60,476 nucleotides of DNA from Variovorax boronicumulans NBRC 103145 (GTDB lineage Bacteria > Pseudomonadota > Gammaproteobacteria > Burkholderiales > Burkholderiaceae_C): assembly GCF_001591345.1 (NCBI RefSeq), contig NZ_BCUS01000029.1, forward strand, positions 1-60,476, given 5' to 3'. The translations under genes were made by a program, and so were the position numbers. This document shows positions 27,539 to 36,491 of the stretch, piece by piece (the stretch's first letter is position 1; the number at the start of each line of letters is the position of its first letter). Under the pieces are notes generated by a model. That model was not told where the DNA came from. It was given only the letters and a program-made list of their open reading frames with translations, and made no database searches.

Positions 27539-27569
27539 GGGGCTGCGTGGCCCTGAAGGCCACGGCCCC
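27539..27569 (-). terminator. Strong hairpin downstream of hcp
   Basis: Perfect stem of 7 (CGTGGCC / GGCCACG, loop CTGAA, 27546-27564) extended by GGGGC/GCCCC (27539-27543, 27565-27569), with a 2-base bulge. It begins 17 bases after the hcp stop. No T-tract follows on the minus strand, so it more likely protects the 3' end of hcp mRNA or causes partial termination. This would explain how hcp can be made in excess over tagJ, tssE and later genes. Confidence 0.5.
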
Positions 27570-27586
27570 GCCGCGCAACAAGGAAA

Positions 27587-28069
27587 TCAGGCTTCCTTGT
27601 TTTCCTTGATGTTCCAGCCCAGCACCGTCTCGGCGCCCTTGCCGCCCTTGTCGGTCTGTTCCCAGTACTGCTGTTTCACCTTCGCGGCCTGGAAGGCGTA
27701 CTGCACGAGCACCGCATCGCCGCCCTGCTCGGCCGTGTACTGCACCGAGGTGACGAGCACCTCTTCGAGCGTGACGCGCGTGTATTCGATCTGCGAGCCG
27801 CCGGCCTTGCACACGGCCACTTCGACCTTGCTCAGGTGCTTGCCGCTCGCGCAGTTCTTCAGCACCGAAGGCGCCGCCTTGTCGATGCGCGCGAGCACCT
27901 GCAGGTCGTTGAAGCTGGCCTTGCCCACGCCGCCGCCACCGCCGCTGACCATGTTGCCAGGCTGCGTCGCTCCCCATGCAAACGACTTGATGTCGGTCCA
28001 GTCCTTGTGGTTGGAGTCCTTGGACTCACCGTTTGCACCCTCGACGCGCATGAACATGTCTACTGCCAT
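27587..28069 (-). CDS. hcp: T6SS inner-tube protein Hcp (TssD)
   Basis: Protein of 160 residues, the usual Hcp size, starting MAVDMFMRVEGANGESKD. It has the Hcp1-type central glycine loop (SGGGGGVGKASFND), and the conserved SKVEVAVCKAGG and YTRVTLEEVLVTS segments. It forms the hexameric rings of the tube. No C-terminal effector extension is present. Separated from tssC by 51 bases, with its own good ribosome-binding region, and followed by a strong hairpin. Confidence 0.97.
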   Translation of the reverse strand: MAVDMFMRVEGANGESKDSNHKDWTDIKSFAWGATQPGNMVSGGGGGVGKASFNDLQVLARIDKAAPSVLKNCASGKHLSKVEVAVCKAGGSQIEYTRVTLEEVLVTSVQYTAEQGGDAVLVQYAFQAAKVKQQYWEQTDKGGKGAETVLGWNIKENKEA

Positions 28070-28120
28070 GATTGACCCCCAAAAGTTATCGATGAATTGC
28101 CCGGTAGCGGGACAGTGGAA

Positions 28121-29629
28121 TTAGCTGCTGTCCTTCTTGTTGGACGGCAACTTCGAAACCAGCCGCAACGACACCGTCAGCCCCTCGAGCTGGTAGTGCG
28201 GCCGGAGAAAAAACTTGGCGGCGTAGTAGCCGGGGTTGTCCTCGATGGCTTCCACCTGGACTTCGGCCGCCGCCAGCGGCTTCATCGCCTTCGTGTCCTG
28301 CGACGAGGTGCCGGGGCTGCCGTCGACGTAGTTCATGATCCAGTCGTTGAGCCAGCGCTCCATGTCCTCGCGCTCGCGGAACGAACCGATCTTGTCGCGC
28401 ACGATGCACTTCAGGTAGTGCGCGAAACGGCAGCAGGCGAACAGGTACGGCAGGCGCGCCGCCAGGTTGGCGTTGGCCGTGGCGTCGGCGTCGTAGTACT
28501 CGGCCGGCTGCTGCAGCGACTGCGCGCCGATGAAGGCCGCGAAGTCGGAGTTCTTGCGGTGCACCAGCGGCATGAAGCCGTTCTTGGCGAGCTCGGCCTC
28601 GCGCCGATCGCTGATGGCGATCTCGGTCGGGCACTTCATGTCCACGCCGCCGTCGTCGGTCGGGAAGGTGTGCGTGGGCAGGTTCTCGACCGCGCCGCCC
28701 GACTCCACGCCGCGGATCGAGGTGCACCAGCCGAACTGCTTGAACGAACGGTTGATGTTCACGCCCATCGCATAGGCCGAGTTGGCCCAGGTGTAGCGCG
28801 TGTGCAGCGCCGAATCGGTTTCTTCCTCGAACTCGAACTCGTCGACCGGATTGGTGCGCGCGCCATACGGCAGGCGCGCCAGGAAGCGCGGCATGGCCAG
28901 GCCGATGTAGCGCGCGTCTTCCGAATCGCGCAGCGAGCGCCACGCGGTGTGCTCGGTGTTCTGGAAGATCTTGGTCAGGTCGCGCGGGTTCGACAGCTCC
29001 TGCCACGAGTCCATCTGCATCACGGTGGGCGAGGCGCCGGCGATGAAGGGGCAGTGCGCGGCGGCGGCGATCTTGGCCATCTCGCCGAGCATCTCGACGT
29101 CGGGCGGGCTGTGGTCGAAGTGGAAGTCGCCGATCAGCGCGCCGAAGGGCTCGCCGCCGAACTGGCCGTACTCGGCCTCGTAGATCTTCTTGAACATCGG
29201 GCTCTGGTCCCAGCCGATGCCCTTGTGGCGCTTGAGCGAGCGCGCCACTTCGCGCTTCGATGCGCACATGACGCGGATCTTCAGCTGCTCGTCGGTCTCG
29301 GTGTTGTTCACGAGGTAGTGCAGGCCGCGCCATGCACCTTCGAGCTGCTGGAAGTCTTCGTGGTGCAGGATCTGGTTGATCTGCTCCGACAGCTTGCGGT
29401 CGATCTCCGTGATGATGGCCTGCACGCTGCGGTAGGCGTCGTTCGAGATGGTGACGGTGTTCTCGAGCGCCTGCACGGCCAGCGTCTTGACGGCGTTCTC
29501 CACCGCCTCGCGCGCCTGCTCGGTCTTGGGCTTGAACTCGCGCTGCAGGAGGTCGGAGAACTCGTTGGGCTCGAGCGCTTCGACGGTGGCGGTGCGGGCG
29601 CGTGCGCCTTGCTGGGATGCGGTGCTCAT
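28121..29629 (-). CDS. tssC: T6SS sheath large subunit TssC
   Basis: Protein of 502 residues. Conserved TssC segments are visible: QLEGAWRGLHYLVNN (about 98-112), FGALIGDF, PFIAGASPTVM, and the C-terminal sheath domain with LRLVSKLPSNKKD at the end. It forms the contractile sheath with TssB and is the target of ClpV. Start overlaps the tssB stop by the ATGA arrangement. Confidence 0.97.
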   Translation of the reverse strand: MSTASQQGARARTATVEALEPNEFSDLLQREFKPKTEQAREAVENAVKTLAVQALENTVTISNDAYRSVQAIITEIDRKLSEQINQILHHEDFQQLEGAWRGLHYLVNNTETDEQLKIRVMCASKREVARSLKRHKGIGWDQSPMFKKIYEAEYGQFGGEPFGALIGDFHFDHSPPDVEMLGEMAKIAAAAHCPFIAGASPTVMQMDSWQELSNPRDLTKIFQNTEHTAWRSLRDSEDARYIGLAMPRFLARLPYGARTNPVDEFEFEEETDSALHTRYTWANSAYAMGVNINRSFKQFGWCTSIRGVESGGAVENLPTHTFPTDDGGVDMKCPTEIAISDRREAELAKNGFMPLVHRKNSDFAAFIGAQSLQQPAEYYDADATANANLAARLPYLFACCRFAHYLKCIVRDKIGSFREREDMERWLNDWIMNYVDGSPGTSSQDTKAMKPLAAAEVQVEAIEDNPGYYAAKFFLRPHYQLEGLTVSLRLVSKLPSNKKDSS

Positions 29630-30195
29630 GGTGCGGTCCTGTCGTCGGCTTGCTTGGCTGCTGCAGCATCGGCGGCCGCCTGCGCGACCGCGGGGTTGGG
29701 CGCGGACGCCAGCGACTTGAGCAGCGCCGGGTTCTGCAGCGCCTGCGCGATGAGTTGCTCGGCGCCGTTCTTGCCGTCCATGTACGAGAGCAGGTTCGAC
29801 AGCTCGGTGCGCGCCTCGAGCAACTGCTGCAGCGCATCGACCTGGCGCGCAATGCGCGCGGGCGAGAAGTCGTCCATGCTGTCGAAGGTGATGTCCACGT
29901 TCATCTGGCCTTCGCCGGTGAGCGTGTTGGGCACCTGGAACGCGACGCGCGGCTTGATGGACTTCATGCGCTCGTCGAAGTTGTCGATGTCCACCGCCAT
30001 GAACTCGCGCTCCGCGAGGTCGGGCATGGGGTCGGTCTGCTTGCCTGCGAGGTCGGCGATGACGCCCATCACGAAGGGCAGCTGGATCTTGCGTTCGCTG
30101 CCGTAGATCTCGACGTCGTACTCGATCTGCACGCGCGGCGCCCGGTTGCGCGCGATGAACTTCTGACCACTGTTCCTGACACGGTTGTCTGCCAT
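29626..30195 (-). CDS. tssB: T6SS sheath small subunit TssB
   Basis: Protein of 189 residues. Contains RVQIEYDVEIYGSERKIQLPF (about 21-41) and VMGVIADLAGK, typical of TssB/VipA, and LSNLLSYMDGK near residue 135. The Ala-rich C-terminal tail is variable in the family. TssB wraps with TssC into the sheath. An 85-base spacer, which contains the palindrome ACCGGTCGACCGGT (30229-30242), separates it from tssA. Confidence 0.97.
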   Translation of the reverse strand: MADNRVRNSGQKFIARNRAPRVQIEYDVEIYGSERKIQLPFVMGVIADLAGKQTDPMPDLAEREFMAVDIDNFDERMKSIKPRVAFQVPNTLTGEGQMNVDITFDSMDDFSPARIARQVDALQQLLEARTELSNLLSYMDGKNGAEQLIAQALQNPALLKSLASAPNPAVAQAAADAAAAKQADDRTAP

Positions 30196-30280
30196 AAGCG
30201 TCCTCTTGAAACTGAATGCATGGGTCGTACCGGTCGACCGGTGCCGGCGCGTTGTTCCTGCTCGCCGGCAGCAACGGCCG

Positions 30281-31366
30281 CTAGGGCAATGCGGCGTCGC
30301 CGTTCAACGGGCGGCCGGCAAGGCTTTCTATCTTTTGCAATCCCTCGGGCACGAGCTCTTCGATGATCTGGAAGAAGTTGAGGTCCATCAGCCGCTGGGC
30401 CCTGCGGATCAGCATGGGTGCCGGATGGCTCGGTTCCGTTCGTTCCAGGAACTCGCATGCTTTTTCCAACAACACTTGCACATCTTCACGAGCCGATATT
30501 TCAATCTCTTGAATACGCAGCGGACGCACCGCAGCCTGCGTGGCCGCTGCAACGTGCGCTGCGGGTGCGTGCACCTGCGCCGCACCGCTTGTGTCTTCTG
30601 CACGGCCCGTTGCCGACGCCTGCGGCACTTCGCTGTGCGGCTGCTCCGGCAGCAACTGGCCCACGGTGCGCAGCGACCGTTCGAGTCTTGAAAAATCGGG
30701 CGCCCAACTCTGACCCAGCGCACGCTCGCAGGTCTCGCGGATGCGCTGCAGGAGTGCCAAAGCCTCACGCAGGGCCACGACCGGCGCCGCCGCCTTGTCG
30801 TGTGCGCGGCGTGCGGCCTCGCGCAGGCGGCCGACGCCGCCGGGGTAGTCCACCTGGTCGCTCTTGCTCGAATCGAGCAGCGCCTCGACCTGCCGCAGGC
30901 TCATCGCCGTGCCGCCGTCTTCGAGCAGCCGCGCATCGCGCACGCTGCGTCCGAGCCCTTCGGCTTCGGCCAGTGCGGCCAGCGCATTCATGCGCGGCAG
31001 CGGGTCTTCGTTCGTGCCATCGACGACGCGCGGATGCACGTCGTTCCAGAAAGTCTGCAGCACCGCATCGACCTGGCGCAGCCCGTCGACGTAGCCGGGC
31101 AAGCCGCGGCTTTCGGTCCATGCGAGCGTGAGCGGCACCAGCACGCGCAGGTCGCGCGTGCGCAGGCACAGCTGTCGTGCGATGCGGTCTACGCGCGCCC
31201 AGTCGGGCGGCTCGGCGGGAATGATGGTGTCGCCGAACTGCTGCTCGCGCTTGCCCGTGGCCGCCTGTTGGAGCGCCATGAAATCGGCGTCGTATTCCAG
31301 ATCTTCACCACAGGGAAGCGGGCCCTCGACGGGCGTCTGCAACAGATCGATCTCATTCGGCAGCAA
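30281..31366 (-). CDS. tssA: T6SS cap protein TssA (ImpA family)
   Basis: Protein of 361 residues, with the ImpA N-terminal domain (GPLPCGEDLEYDADFMALQQ) and a C-terminal helical region ending in FFQIIEELVPEGL, both typical of TssA. It directs tube and sheath assembly. Start choice: the open frame reaches a GTG at 31390, but AAGGGAG at 31373-31379 sits 6 bases before an in-frame TTG at 31366 (LLPNEIDLL), so TTG is preferred. The GTG would add 8 residues. It is the first gene of the long leftward T6SS operon. Confidence 0.92.
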   Translation of the reverse strand: MLPNEIDLLQTPVEGPLPCGEDLEYDADFMALQQAATGKREQQFGDTIIPAEPPDWARVDRIARQLCLRTRDLRVLVPLTLAWTESRGLPGYVDGLRQVDAVLQTFWNDVHPRVVDGTNEDPLPRMNALAALAEAEGLGRSVRDARLLEDGGTAMSLRQVEALLDSSKSDQVDYPGGVGRLREAARRAHDKAAAPVVALREALALLQRIRETCERALGQSWAPDFSRLERSLRTVGQLLPEQPHSEVPQASATGRAEDTSGAAQVHAPAAHVAAATQAAVRPLRIQEIEISAREDVQVLLEKACEFLERTEPSHPAPMLIRRAQRLMDLNFFQIIEELVPEGLQKIESLAGRPLNGDAALP

Positions 31367-31390
31367 CCACGACTCCCTTGATTTATCCAC

Positions 31391-31506
31391 TCGCGATGGT
31401 AGTCATCTTGAGGGTAAGAAGAGGCATGGTCAACCGCAACAGAATGCAAAGTGCAGCCTCTGAATTCCAAAGGAGTACATCTGCTTTTAAAGTGCAGAAG
31501 TACGGG
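31391..31506 (-). promoter_or_regulatory. Probable promoter region of the tssA operon with paired AAAGTGCAG repeats
   Basis: This is the only space between tssA and the upstream same-strand FAH gene, and it is clearly less GC-rich than its surroundings. AAAGTGCAG occurs twice, at 31448-31456 and 31489-31497, 41 bases apart (about four helical turns). The second copy is part of an imperfect palindrome CTGCTTTTAAAGTGCAG (31481-31497). These fit paired regulator sites. No convincing -35/-10 pair or exact sigma-54 site was found. Confidence 0.4.
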
Positions 31507-32694
31507 CTACAGCAGCCGACGCGACGCGAGGTTGCGCATCAACGCACCGAGGCCGAAAGACCACCGCGGCGCCTGGTCTGCATGCACCACGCGGTTGTTC
31601 AACGCACCCAATTCAGGGGCCGCGATGCGCACATGGTCGCCCACGACATGCGTGAATCCTTGCCCCGGTCCGTGACGGTCTTGTGTCGGCGCGAACATCG
31701 TTCCCAGAAACAACATGAAACCGTCTGGGTAGGCGTGGTGGCGGTTGAGTGTCTGCGCCACGAGGTCGAGTGGATCGCGGCTGATCTTCGCGAGCGAGCT
31801 CGAACCTTCGAGCGTGAAGCCCTCGGGCCCCGTCACGTTCAACGCGACCGTGATGCGCCGCACATCGGCGATGCCGAAGTGCGCATCGAACAGACGGATG
31901 AACGGCCCGATGGCGCACGAGGCGTTGTTGTCCTTGGCCTTGCCCAGCAGCAGTGCGCTGCGGCCTTCGAAGTCGCGCAGGTTGACGTCGTTGCCGAGCG
32001 CGGCGCCGAGCACCTCGCCGCGGCTGTTCACTGCGAGCACGACCTCGGGCTCGGGGTTGTTCCAGGCCGAGTCCGCGTGGATGCCCACGTCGGCGCCCGT
32101 GCCCACGGCCGCGAGCACCGGTGCCTTGGTGAAGACCTCGGCATCGGGGCCGATGCCCACTTCGAGGTACTGCGACCACATGCCTTGCGCGATGAGCACG
32201 TCCTTCACCTTCATGGCTTCGGGCGAGCCCGGCACGATGTCGGCGAGGTTGTCGCCGAGCACGTCGCCGATGGCCGCGCGCGTGGCCTCGGCGCGCGAGG
32301 CATCGCCGCGCGCCTGTTCTTCGATCACGCGTTCGAGCAGGCTCGCGACGAAGGTCACGCCGCTGGCCTTCACGACCTGCAGGTCGCAGGGGGCGAGCAG
32401 CCAGGCCTGGTGGCTGTCGCGCGTGCTTTCGTCGCTGTTGGCGAGCACGGCATCGAGTGCGGCGATGCGTGGCGCGGTGCCACTCTGCAGTGCAGCGCGC
32501 ACGGCCTCGGCCGGCGAGCCCTGGCGTTCGAGCAGGTCGCTCATCGTGGGCGCGAGCGTCGACAGATCGTGCAGGCCATCGCCTTGCACGGCCACCAGCA
32601 CCGGGCCCACGCCGGGCTGCCAGAGACGGCCGACAAGGGTGGCGCGCTCGGCGTCGCGGGGCAGGCTGGAAGCGGTCGAAAGGTCCAAAGGCAT
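31507..32694 (-). CDS. Fumarylacetoacetate hydrolase-family enzyme (AraD1-like)
   Basis: Protein of 395 residues in the FAH superfamily, whose members cleave or dehydrate 2-keto acids at a divalent metal held by acidic residues. The core has AWNNPEPEVVLAVNSRG and GNDVNLRDFEGRS (about 235-275), a pattern close to 2-keto-3-deoxyarabonate dehydratase-like members. It is the last gene of the catabolic run, 65 bases after nicB. A role in processing a dicarboxylic product of nicotinate ring opening is possible, but a sugar-acid dehydratase cannot be excluded. Substrate unknown. Confidence 0.8.
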   Translation of the reverse strand: MPLDLSTASSLPRDAERATLVGRLWQPGVGPVLVAVQGDGLHDLSTLAPTMSDLLERQGSPAEAVRAALQSGTAPRIAALDAVLANSDESTRDSHQAWLLAPCDLQVVKASGVTFVASLLERVIEEQARGDASRAEATRAAIGDVLGDNLADIVPGSPEAMKVKDVLIAQGMWSQYLEVGIGPDAEVFTKAPVLAAVGTGADVGIHADSAWNNPEPEVVLAVNSRGEVLGAALGNDVNLRDFEGRSALLLGKAKDNNASCAIGPFIRLFDAHFGIADVRRITVALNVTGPEGFTLEGSSSLAKISRDPLDLVAQTLNRHHAYPDGFMLFLGTMFAPTQDRHGPGQGFTHVVGDHVRIAAPELGALNNRVVHADQAPRWSFGLGALMRNLASRRLL

Positions 32695-32759
32695 AGTGGG
32701 GTGTCTCCGTGAATAAGGTCTGCGCGCCATCGTAGCCGCGCCCCGGGAACCGCTGTGTG

Positions 32760-35700
32760 TCAGTGGCCTGGCGTGGCCCGCACGCGCGCCACCTCGGCGG
32801 GCAGGTTCGGCCACGGCGCTTCCTGTGGTGCGAAACGTGCGCGCATGTAGCCGGCGAGGTCGGCGATCTGGCGGTCGTCGAGCGCCTCGCGGAACGCGGG
32901 CATGAAGCCGATGTCGCGGTGCGCGGGCGCGCGCACGCCATCGAGGATGGTGCGCAGCAGGTTGTCGGGCCGTGTGCTCGTGAGGCTGCTGTTGAGTGCG
33001 AGCGGCGTGTTCACGCCCAGCAGCGTGGGGCCGTCGCCGTCGTGGTGGCACGACGCACACGCGCTGTCGAACATACGCTGCGCGGGGCCGAGCAACTGGC
33101 CCTGCGTGCGCGCGGCGTTGTCGATGGCCTGTTGCGCGAGCGCTTGCGGTTGCGCGACCGGCGCGGGGTTGAACGCGCCGAGGTAGACGGCCATTGCGCG
33201 CACGTCGGCGTCGGGCACCTGCGCAAGCTCGCGCACCACCTCGGCCATCGGCCCGCCCGCGATGCCGTGGCGCGGCGAGTGGCCGTTGCGCAGGTAGCGG
33301 TACAGCGCGTCGGTGTCCCACGGCACGGCGGCCTTCGACAGCTGCGTGAGCGCGGGCGCTTCCCAGCCATCGACCATCGCGCCCGAGAGGAACGCGCCGC
33401 CGCCCTGCTCCGCGCCGAGCGCGTTGCGCGGCGTATGGCAGGCGCCGCAGTGGCCCAGGCCGTTGACGAGGTAGGCGCCGCGGTTCCATTCGGCGCTCTG
33501 CGTGGGCACGGGCGGAAGCGGCGCGGGGTCGTGGAACAGCGCGTTCCAGCCGGCCATCAGCGGGCGCAGGTTGAACGGGAACTTCAGTTCGGACTTGGGC
33601 GTTGGTGCACGCACCGCCGGCATCGACATGAAGTACGCATAGAGCGCCTGCAGGTCGTCGTCGCTGGTCTTCGCGAAGGCGGTGTAGGGGAACGCGGGGT
33701 ACAGGTGGTGGCCGTCGCGCGAGACGCCTTCGCGCATCGCGCGCTGGAAGGCGCTGAAGGACCAGCGGCCCAGGCCCGTCTCGGCGTCGGGCGTGAGGTT
33801 GGTGGTGTAGAGCGTGCCGAAGGGCGTGTCCATCGCGCGGCCACCGGCATTGGGTGCGCCGCCCGGCGCGGTGTGGCACACGGCGCAATCGCCGAGTGCG
33901 GCGAGCACGCGGCCGCGTTCGATGGTGGACTCGCTGTAGACCGGTGCGGTGAGCGACACGGGCGCGATGGCGGAGCGCCAGCCGAGCAGGCCGGCGATGA
34001 CGCCGAGGCCGCCGATGAAGAGCGCGGCGCCGGTGGCCCACAGGCCCTTGCGACGCGGCCACAGGGCGTTGCTCACGCCTGCGCTCGAGGCAGCTGAGGA
34101 AGAGGGTCCGGCGGCATCGCCCTTCGCGTGGCCATCGCCCTGGCCCGGAGGCGGTGGCAGCGAACCCCGGTTCAGTTCCGCCAGCACCGTCTCCGGCGTG
34201 AACGGCGGCGAGCGGAAGCGCACGCCCGTCGCATCGAAGATCGCATTCGCGATCGCCGCCGTGCCCGGCACCGACGACGACTCGCCCGCGCCCAGCGACG
34301 ACTCGCCGGGACGCGGCATGTGCATCACCTCGATCACCGGCACGTCGCGGAAATTGAGGATCGGGTAGCTGCCCCACTCGCGGCTCGCGACCACGCCCGA
34401 AGGCAGCACGCCCGGCAACTGCGCACCGCCCGTTGCGGCGCCCTGCTGCGGCGCGAACTGCACCTGCTCCTTGAGCGCGCGGCTCGTGGTCTGGATCACG
34501 TTGCCGTGCACCTGGTGCTCGACGCCCGCCGGGTTGACCAGCAGCCCCGCGTCGTGCCCCACCACCACGCGGCGCACATGCACCTCGCCGGTCTTCTGGT
34601 TGACCTCGACGTCGGCCACCCACGCGGCCCATGCGGCGCCGAAGCCCGGCCACTTGCTGTGGATGTAGCGCGCGTACGCAAAGCCCTGGCCGAAGAGGAT
34701 GTCGCCGCCTTCGCCGAGCCCGCCGTCGGCGTTCTCCTGCGGCCCGGTGCGCATGCGCCAGCCGGCCTTCTGCGCGGTGGCCTGCACGAGCTCGACCGCG
34801 CGCGGATCGTCCAGGTGCCGCAGGCGGAACTGCACGGGGTCGACGCCGGCGGCCGTGGCCAGCTCGTCGATGTACGACTCGTGCGCGAACGAACTCGGCA
34901 GCGCCGACACGCCGCGCAGCCACGAGGCGCGCACGATCGGCGCCATGTCGTTGACCTTCACGCGCAGGTTGTCGTAGGTGTAGGGTGGGCGCGCGGTGCG
35001 ATCGCCCATCTCGTAGGCCTGCGCCACGGGCTCGACCGTGCGCGTGAGCAGCAGCGCCAGCGTGGGCGCGCCGTTCGAGGGGTACGAGGTTTCGAAGTCG
35101 TAGGCGGCCACGCGGCCGTCGGCCATGAGCCCGCCGTCGATCTCCATGAGCTGCGCGGCGCCCTTGGGCTCCCACGCATGCTCCTGCTCGCGCGAGAGCT
35201 GCACGCGCACCGGCGCACCCACGGCACGCGCGAGCAGCGCGGCATCGGCCGCCACGTCGTCGGCGCCGTTGCGGCCGTAGCAGCCCGCGGCCTCCATGCG
35301 CACCACATCGACCTGCACGTCGTCCACGCCCATGAGCTTGGCGAGATCGGCGCGCAGCACGTGCGGGTTCTGCGAGCCGGCCCAGCAGCGCAGCTGCATG
35401 CCGCTGCCGTCGGCCGGTTGCCACTCGGCCAGCGCGCACGACGGGCCGATGGACGCATGCATCTGGTAGGGCCACACGTAGGTGCGCTGCATCGGCTGCG
35501 CCGCGGCGGCCATGGCGCCGTCGACGTCGCCTTCGTCGACCAGCAGGCGCTGCGTCGAGGGGTTGTCGCGCAGGGCCTGCGCCACGTCGCGCAGGTCGGG
35601 CATGCCGGGCCAGGGCTTCCAGGTCACGCGCAGCTCGCGCATCGCCTGCTCGGCGTGCTCCTCGCGCTCGGCGACGATGCCGACGAAGTCGCGCACCACG

Positions 35701-36491
35701 ACCACGGCGCGGATGCCGGGGATGTGCGCGATCGATGCTTCGTCGACCGCTTCGAGCGTGTTGCCGATGAACTCGCCGTGGTCCGCGCCCGCGTACGGCG
35801 GGCGCACCACGCGGCCGTGCAGCATGCCGGGCACGCGCATGTCGTGCACGAACACGAGGTCGCCCGCGAGCTTGGCCGGGATGTCGACGCGCGCCTGGCG
35901 CGTGCCGACGAGGCGGTAGTCGGCCGGGTTCTTGGGGGTGGCGTCGAGGTCCAGCCGCAGCACCGTGCGCTGGTGCGCCACGAGGTCCGCGTAGTTGACG
36001 TGACGGTCCGGCGCCTCGGCCACGCGCACCACGCCGTTGCGCACCTGCAGCGCATCGACGGCCACGCCGAGCCGTTCGGCCGCGCGCGCCAGCAGCCAGG
36101 CGCGTGCCTGCGCCGCGGCCAGCCGCAGCGGCTGCGCGTGGATCTGGATCGACGCGCTCGCGATGGTCGCGCCCTGGTTGGGCGCGCGCGCGGTGTCGCC
36201 GAGCATCATGCGCACGCAGGGCATGCCGAGGTCGAGCTCCTCGGCCACGATCTGCGCGAGTGCGGTCTGGATGCCGGTGCCCAGGTCGACGTGGCCGTTG
36301 AGCGCGGAGACGCTGCCGTCGTCCCACAGCGCGAGCAGCACCTCGTCGCCTTCGCTGGGGTGGCTGGCGATGAAGGCGGGCTGGCCCTTGGCGGGCGGCG
36401 GCGGGGGCGGTGCCTCGCGCACCACCAGCAGCACGCCGTCGGCGGCGAGGAACTCCGCGCGGGTCTGCGGCAGGTCGGCGCGGCGCGTCAT
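32760..36491 (-). CDS. nicB: Nicotinate dehydrogenase subunit B: molybdopterin domain fused to tri-haem cytochrome c
   Basis: Protein of 1243 residues. The large N-terminal part is a xanthine dehydrogenase-type molybdenum subunit of the isoquinoline 1-oxidoreductase/NicB class (GHVDLGTGIQTALAQIVAEE near residue 66; SGVVASREWGS near 745). One membrane helix lies near 825-845, then a cytochrome region with three c-haem motifs: CAVCH (about 869), CGACH (about 1015) and CASCH (about 1145). Pseudomonas putida NicB has the same fusion and passes electrons from nicotinate 6-hydroxylation to the respiratory chain. Start overlaps nicA stop (ATGA). Exact ring substrate is inferred from neighbours (nicotinamidase, Hnr, Ena). 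Confidence 0.85.
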   Translation of the reverse strand: MTRRADLPQTRAEFLAADGVLLVVREAPPPPPPAKGQPAFIASHPSEGDEVLLALWDDGSVSALNGHVDLGTGIQTALAQIVAEELDLGMPCVRMMLGDTARAPNQGATIASASIQIHAQPLRLAAAQARAWLLARAAERLGVAVDALQVRNGVVRVAEAPDRHVNYADLVAHQRTVLRLDLDATPKNPADYRLVGTRQARVDIPAKLAGDLVFVHDMRVPGMLHGRVVRPPYAGADHGEFIGNTLEAVDEASIAHIPGIRAVVVVRDFVGIVAEREEHAEQAMRELRVTWKPWPGMPDLRDVAQALRDNPSTQRLLVDEGDVDGAMAAAAQPMQRTYVWPYQMHASIGPSCALAEWQPADGSGMQLRCWAGSQNPHVLRADLAKLMGVDDVQVDVVRMEAAGCYGRNGADDVAADAALLARAVGAPVRVQLSREQEHAWEPKGAAQLMEIDGGLMADGRVAAYDFETSYPSNGAPTLALLLTRTVEPVAQAYEMGDRTARPPYTYDNLRVKVNDMAPIVRASWLRGVSALPSSFAHESYIDELATAAGVDPVQFRLRHLDDPRAVELVQATAQKAGWRMRTGPQENADGGLGEGGDILFGQGFAYARYIHSKWPGFGAAWAAWVADVEVNQKTGEVHVRRVVVGHDAGLLVNPAGVEHQVHGNVIQTTSRALKEQVQFAPQQGAATGGAQLPGVLPSGVVASREWGSYPILNFRDVPVIEVMHMPRPGESSLGAGESSSVPGTAAIANAIFDATGVRFRSPPFTPETVLAELNRGSLPPPPGQGDGHAKGDAAGPSSSAASSAGVSNALWPRRKGLWATGAALFIGGLGVIAGLLGWRSAIAPVSLTAPVYSESTIERGRVLAALGDCAVCHTAPGGAPNAGGRAMDTPFGTLYTTNLTPDAETGLGRWSFSAFQRAMREGVSRDGHHLYPAFPYTAFAKTSDDDLQALYAYFMSMPAVRAPTPKSELKFPFNLRPLMAGWNALFHDPAPLPPVPTQSAEWNRGAYLVNGLGHCGACHTPRNALGAEQGGGAFLSGAMVDGWEAPALTQLSKAAVPWDTDALYRYLRNGHSPRHGIAGGPMAEVVRELAQVPDADVRAMAVYLGAFNPAPVAQPQALAQQAIDNAARTQGQLLGPAQRMFDSACASCHHDGDGPTLLGVNTPLALNSSLTSTRPDNLLRTILDGVRAPAHRDIGFMPAFREALDDRQIADLAGYMRARFAPQEAPWPNLPAEVARVRATPGH

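Noticed and set aside
30229..30242. Palindrome ACCGGTCGACCGGT between tssA and tssB as an operator
   Set aside because: It is perfect but lies inside an operon between tssA stop and tssB start in very GC-rich DNA; no promoter signal accompanies it.
1..31390. Prophage tail or extracellular contractile injection system instead of a T6SS
   Set aside because: TssJ, TssL, TssM, TssK, ClpV and TagF are all present; those are specific to T6SS.
31400..31506. Possible sigma-54 promoter before tssA
   Set aside because: The best GG...GC pair on the minus strand (near CTGCACTTTGC) has 9 bases between the GG and GC rather than the required 10, and the rest of the motif is poor.
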